Shown here: positions 58,642 to 64,000 of the stretch, in pieces
Layout of the letters: every line of letters starts with the position of its first letter
Position numbering within the stretch: position 1 is the first letter of the stretch
Assembly (NCBI GenBank): GCA_029207755.1
Contig: JARCOQ010000016.1
Span: 4,407,001-4,471,000 of the forward strand
Direction: 5' to 3'
Source of the DNA: Chamaea fasciata
Lineage: Eukaryota; Chordata; Aves; Passeriformes; Sylviidae
Length of the DNA stretch: 64,000 nt
Translations under genes and position numbers: made by a program
Notes under the pieces: generated by a model
Databases searched by the model: none
Seen by the model: only the letters and a program-made list of their open reading frames with translations
What the model was told of the DNA's origin: nothing

Positions 58642-61600
58642 TAAAAATCTTAAAATTTCTCTTTGGAAGAAAAGGGGAAAATAAAATATCTTGTCTCACA
58701 GGTGTGTTTTGAGAAGAAATTAAGGATGGTGAAAAAACCCAAAAAGAATTGACTATGAGGCTATGTAGGCGTGATAGAGAGAATGACCATGTATTCCCTA
58801 AAACAAATCCTGGAATACACGCTTGGCACGGGTGTTGTACAAGTGTTTCCATGCTGGCAAGAGCACCCGACCCATAATGCACAAAGCTCATTCTATAATT
58901 TACAGCAAACCTCTGGAAAAATATTTCTTTCACTTAAAAAAACCCAAAAAAACTCTGCCTGTGGCGTGGCATCTGGAACACGCTTAGCAAGCAGCAGGAG
59001 CTCTTTATAATTCATCAAAAAGGCCACACAGATAATGAGACAAGGTTCCTCACTGTAGCTAAATATTTCCTCCCAATGCTGCTTCAAAACAAAAAGTACC
59101 AAGGCAACGAGCGTGGGGAAACCTCACTCCAGCCCCTGGTCTGGCGTGTCCCAGGCAGGAGCAGTGCCCAGAGCTGTGCTTGTGTCTGGGGGCACCATTT
59201 GTCTCCCCACTCCAGGGATGCTCCAGCACAAAGCACAAAACCATAAGCCTCTCCTGCCTGGCTCTGGCATGGAATTTGGGCTAAAGTGCTCAAGCTGAGG
59301 CTAAAGGAGTTTCAAAAAGCTGTCAGAGCTGTCTTGGGAGCTCTGCTGCTGCCCTCTGCCACCACCATGCTTTCAGCTGGGCTGGGCTGGGAGAGTCTCC
59401 CGGCTCTAGACAGACCCAGAAATTGTTGTTGGAAGAGAGGGCAAGCTGGGTTTGGGCTGTTTTGTTTCTAGCTGACACTGTGGACAGGGCTGAGCTGAGC
59501 CTGCCTATGGCCCTGGGGAAAGAAAATGTCTGTGGGAAATGATGCTTTCACTTGGCACCATTTCCAGTGGGAATCAGTAAGGATTTCAAAGATGTTCCCC
59601 CTGATGTGCTAAAGCTTAGCTTAAAAAAACACAGAGATGAAAGGGCAGCCTCCTCTGGCGCATGCTGAGATGTGACAGGGAGAGTGGCTGCTGCTGCACC
59701 GAGCTGTAATGAGCTGCTGTAAGGGGAGTCACAAGCACTAAAAAGTCAAATGAACAGGAATGACTGTGTGTAGGATGATTCCAGCGGTGTCAGGGCTGCC
59801 TGTGCACAAGGTGCCTTCAGTCCCTGCTCCTTTGCAGGGCTCTGTAATCCCATGGGGCTGGCGGGGCTCTGAGGTCTCTGGGGAGAGAGAGGGAGAATTG
59901 CTGCACCACATAGGCTTGCTCTGCATTTTGGCCACCTTCCCTCACTGTGTTTGTTCAGTTTCCTTCTTTGACTCTAAATGTAAACTGCAGAGACTTTGAT
60001 ACTGCAAGAGAAGAGGAAAGTGAGGCTCCTCTACTCCACTGAAAAGCTGTTAGGTTATTTCCTAGTCTTACATCTGTCTTTTCCAGTCTGCTGTAACCGT
60101 GGCTGAAGCTGTAATGCAGAGATAGGGAATTTTCCATCATGTTGTGTGAATCTGGGAGGGTTGTGAGGCTCTGTAATTCTGCAAACTTTTAGAAGCACAA
60201 CCTCTTTGTGGGATTCTGTGTCTCTGTTCTCCCACCTGTATTGTGACAAACTTGTAGGTGTAGTGTGTGTTTATATCAACGAATCCATGTGTTCCTTCTT
60301 CCTTTTCTCCTCTCTAGTTTCATGAATCTGTTAGAAATTAGCGAGAAAGACTAGGAAACTGTCCCATCCCTCTGTCTGTGGGATACAATGTCAAATGGAG
60401 GAGGGCACTGACGGAGGAAACAGAACAGTGGAGAGTATGAGGGGATGGAAGTGCTTCCACCTGCTCTTCTTTCCCTGCATAAGCCCTGCATCCAACTGCA
60501 AACCAAGAATGGGAGAAGCGACATTAGAGGGGTGTGTATGAACGATTTGCTAGTAGTTGTAAGCAGAGGTTTCCCTCTCTCCTCCTTCTGTTTGAGGCGT
60601 GCCTTATGGTGTCAATAACACTGACTGAGAGATGTGCACTCCTGCCTTGGGGGTGAAAAATGGCTCTCAGGGATTAGGAATGGGACTACCTTCATCTCCG
60701 GGGTAAGCAACCAAGCTTACTGCACACAGTGGGGATGTAGGAGTTATTGTGGCAGTAACCTGTTGAGTCACCGCTGTTTATTGTACAAGTATTTGTGTTC
60801 AGGTCTGATGCCTAAATAATTTGCAATACTGAAACCTGGCAAAAAAAGGAAATGAATGCAGAGAGCATTGCTTCACATGGCAGAATGTCCCCTGCTGAAT
60901 AAAATCTGTAGCTATTTCCCTTAAGCTCTAGTTAATAAGGTTCAAAAAATGATGGCTGGGCTCCTCAGGGGTTGACATCTGAGTGCAGTTCAGAGGAGTA
61001 GACCAAGTTTCAGACACTTCTCTGAAGCCTCTCTCATCCACTTGAATGTCATAGAGTCTTCAAACCTAGGCTGAAACCCCTGTGAGGACACACTTCTCAG
61101 GTACCACCTGGAGCACAGAGGTGCAAAGGCACGCAGAACTCATGCCATTTCAAGCCTGAAAACAGAAGTTTGTGGTGTACTGGTAATAGGCAGAAATGTA
61201 GGGTGGAGGAGGATCTTAATGACCGATCTCAAACAATGGAAAATCTCGCCTTTGTTTAAAGTGTGGAGTGTGCAAGGCTTCTTAATAACAAACGAGGGAG
61301 GGCTTTGTGACCTGTCCCTATTTACTCGGTGTTCATCTGGCTTATTACAAATCCTGACTAGTGTGAGATTGGTTATCATAGCCCAGCCCAGGGCCAGCAC
61401 CCTGACACAAAGACAAAACACACTCCCATGTATGAACCGCTGGGGTTTCTCTAGGAGCTCAAACAGCACAGGCACATCCTTAGGCACACAGAGCCCCAGG
61501 GCACAGTGCTTTTACAGGGACTAAGAAACAGGCAGGGCCCTCCTGCAGGGCAGCAGAACATCCACGGCCCTGCAGGACGTGACCTGGTCACATACAGATC

Positions 61601-62902
61601 CAGGCTGTAGCTTTCCATGAGGCAGCATCCTTAGGAGGCATGACAGGTTTCCATCGCAGATCCAGTTTCAGTAGGAATCTTCTATTTTGAAGAGAAATAC
61701 TCTTTTTTATGTGAGAGAGAGTGAGCGAGCAAACAAGCCACACAGAGCCTAGCAGCTCTGGATTTCTGGATTGCATTCCTCAGCACAAGAGCTGGCAGCC
61801 TGTCAAGGATAGTCTTTATGCACATATATTTTTGCAAATTGGACACTAAGTGTCTAAGCAGAAACCTGGTACAAATGGGAGATGTTTCCAATCAAAAGTC
61901 AACACGCTGCTGATCCAGCTCATCACCATATCTTACCACTGGGGAGTAAACACGTTGAAGTACCTGGCTCACATGAGATGACAGATAAAGGAATTGGGGG
62001 GTTGGGACCATTACTTGTTGACTCATGTGCCTCTCAAGCTGCCATGGATCCTGCACCAGCCCTGCAGCTCACTGTTCAAAATACCCACTTTATCCTCTTT
62101 TCCATCCCTGATTTACCTCCAGTCTCCTGTCCTTGGAGTCTTTTGACATCAGTGTGAGCTTTGAAAAATCTTTGTTTGAAACGTTATTTAGACTATTTAG
62201 CAATTGTGTGCCTACAATTGTGTGACTATGTGTCAGATCTGTGAATTTTGTCTGGGGTTTTGAAAAAAAGTACATATGAAGGAGCGAGGAGGAAGTGTAT
62301 GAAAATCCTTGGGTTTAAACAATGATGACTAAGCATTGTCTATGCAGGAGTTTCCTGTGCAGTGAGGTAGGTTTAGAAGTGAAGTAATTTACTTAGCTTC
62401 CAATTCCATCTGCAGTGTCTGGATCTATCCCTCCCACAGGGTTTCTGAGGTAGGAGCATGGCTGAGTTTTCCAGGGACAAGAGAGTGGCACCTGAGATGC
62501 TGTTAATGGAGACCTTGCACGGAGTGTACACAAAACTGGAAATTCATCTTCTTGCTCAGAGGTCTGTATTACTTGTGGTATTGCTGAAAAATCTGTGCTC
62601 TTTGGAGTATTAGAACAGAGACTGGGAGGGTTCATCTGCAGTGATGGTCAGAGACAGGTGGAACATGCCCCTTATCATATCACCCACATATGTGTTTACT
62701 GTGTATCTGTGGAGCTTTGTATTCTGAGAGCATCTTTGCTGTTTGCCATGAGTTACTGTAGATCTGCAGTGCTTCCAAATACCTGAGATTGTACAGCTAG
62801 CATGGTACTCTGAGAAACATTTTTAATAACTTGTTATAAAAGTCCAAAAAGGACAAAGAACTGCAAAGGTGAATTCAAAATAAGTGAAATTCTTCAGTTC
62901 TG
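58642..62902. other. Mostly unique DNA, no gene seen
   Basis: No gene is recognised. A 10-bp direct repeat CAATTGTGTG lies at 62201-62210 and 62215-62224. Open frames up to 115 codons (61140-61487 on -) overlap others and lack domains. Confidence 0.4.
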
Positions 62903-62918
62903 TTTTTTTTTTTTTTTT
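62903..62918 (+). repeat. Poly(T) run, 16 bp
   Basis: T16 homopolymer. No associated retroelement body was recognised on either side. Confidence 0.9.
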
Positions 62919-64000
62919 AATTTCATGAAAAGCCATCTTAATAAGAAGGAAGGTAAAAGAACAACTTTCCAAAGCAGAGGTAGGGTTGATCCTGGCAGGA
63001 CTCTCCTGCTTTGTTGGCTTTCAGGACTGCCCGTGGCCTTACCTGCTCTCTGGGCTTCGGAAAATGTCCCTGCACCATTGACACAATTTTGTGATAAAAG
63101 TGCACTTTCCTCTTAATCCACTAAAACAAAGCCTTTTTTTGTTTTGTTTTCTTGTCAGATTGTCTCTGTGACATTCATCTTCCAGGCTGTGACATTAAAT
63201 GCTGTATTCAGGTGTGAGAGGAGGATAATGTAAACAGCAGCTATCAGTACTTCAGCTTTCAGAATGTTGTGAGGGTTCTCAGGCAAACTGAATTCAAGCT
63301 GTTGGAATGTGAGGATCCTTGTTTTCCTCCCTTCCCTCATGATGTCTCTGACTCTTACAGAGTGCCAGAGCTCATCTTTCTTGAATCCGTGGAGGGAGGG
63401 TGAGGAGTTGTTTCAGTGTACCTTCCTGGATCCTTGATGCACTCTTGAAGGCTCTTTGATTGCAGTGTTATTTCCTCTCAGAGCTGATGTGATTCCCTCT
63501 GTGCAACAATAAAACTTAACAATCTTTCTTCCCTTTCAAGAGAAAGGAAACAATTTTAAAGGATATATAGCCACATATATCCCCAACATTTCTAGGCTAA
63601 AAAATATATCACAGTTAAAATGTTGTGGCTTTGGCTCTGCTGGCTTTCCCACATCTGAACAATGCAGTGTCATGCTCCAAAACTTCATGACTTGTAAGAT
63701 TCGGTGCCGGGCTGGTAACTTATACGTTGCATTTTTTGAAATGCTGCAGTGCTGTATATCATTGGAAACAAAAAATACTTATTTGTCCTCTGATACTGAG
63801 CACTGAGTAGTAGCCATATCGTATCTGAATTCCAAATATTTTAAATTGTGACACTCACCAGCATATAAAAAGTATATTAGATTATCTTAGAATGTTTTTA
63901 TGGCTCCATGTGAGTAATTCGACAGATGGTACAAAGGCACTCGGTTATAATGCTAAAGGAATGTAAAAAATTGTCTTGTTTAAAATAAGAAAGTAAATTC
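62919..64000. other. Unique AT-rich DNA, no gene seen
   Basis: Nothing firm is seen. The sequence runs to the end of the window with no recognised exon or repeat. Confidence 0.45.

Noticed and set aside
1..64000. CRISPR arrays, bacterial operons, phage or plasmid genes, rRNA and tRNA genes
   Set aside because: No regularly spaced repeats, ribosome-binding sites with tightly packed long frames, or tRNA/rRNA signatures were seen on either strand. The composition and repeats are those of a bird nuclear genome.

Overview
The window looks like nuclear DNA from a bird. The firmest evidence is three fragments of CR1, the chicken-repeat-1 LINE family: about 19838-19972 on +, 42618-42800 on +, and 51766-51820 on -. 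Several very degraded MIR/L3-type and other old amniote repeats, typical of birds and reptiles, support this. Young repeats are sparse, base composition is moderate, and no bacterial gene architecture is present. The order of bird cannot be told from the sequence.

I find no complete protein-coding gene, rRNA, tRNA, CRISPR array or mobile element with an intact open frame. Open frames are short, occur on both strands, and many sit in simple repeats, in CR1 remnants or in GC-rich stretches that lack stops by chance. The window therefore reads as intergenic (gene-desert) or large-intron DNA. The one segment that looks like a coding exon is 11502-11624 on + (123 bp, good acceptor and donor, one open frame). 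I cannot name its gene. A second open stretch at 6392-6631 is weaker.

Layout. 1-13 kb: mostly unique DNA with the exon candidate. 13.1-13.5 kb: a CpG-containing block with a cluster of AP-1-like sites. 13.5-28 kb: unique DNA, one CR1 tail, and an old direct duplication at 22.1/22.7 kb. 28.2-29.4 kb: old amniote repeats. 33.2-33.9 kb: a C/A-only low-complexity tract followed by a GC-rich block with a perfect hairpin. 37-47 kb: AT-rich stretches dense in homeodomain, POU and forkhead-type motifs, a perfect 22-bp palindrome, a CR1 piece and a MIR/L3 piece. 48-49.2 kb: a long pyrimidine-rich stretch. 51.1 kb: a long GGAA microsatellite. 51.8-55.5 kb: a CR1 tail and further enhancer-like blocks. 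57.7-58.7 kb: more old repeats. The rest is unique sequence in which I see nothing firm.

Taken together, the most interesting content is probably cis-regulatory rather than a new gene system. Every regulatory call rests on composition and motifs read by eye, without cross-species alignment, so those confidences are kept low.
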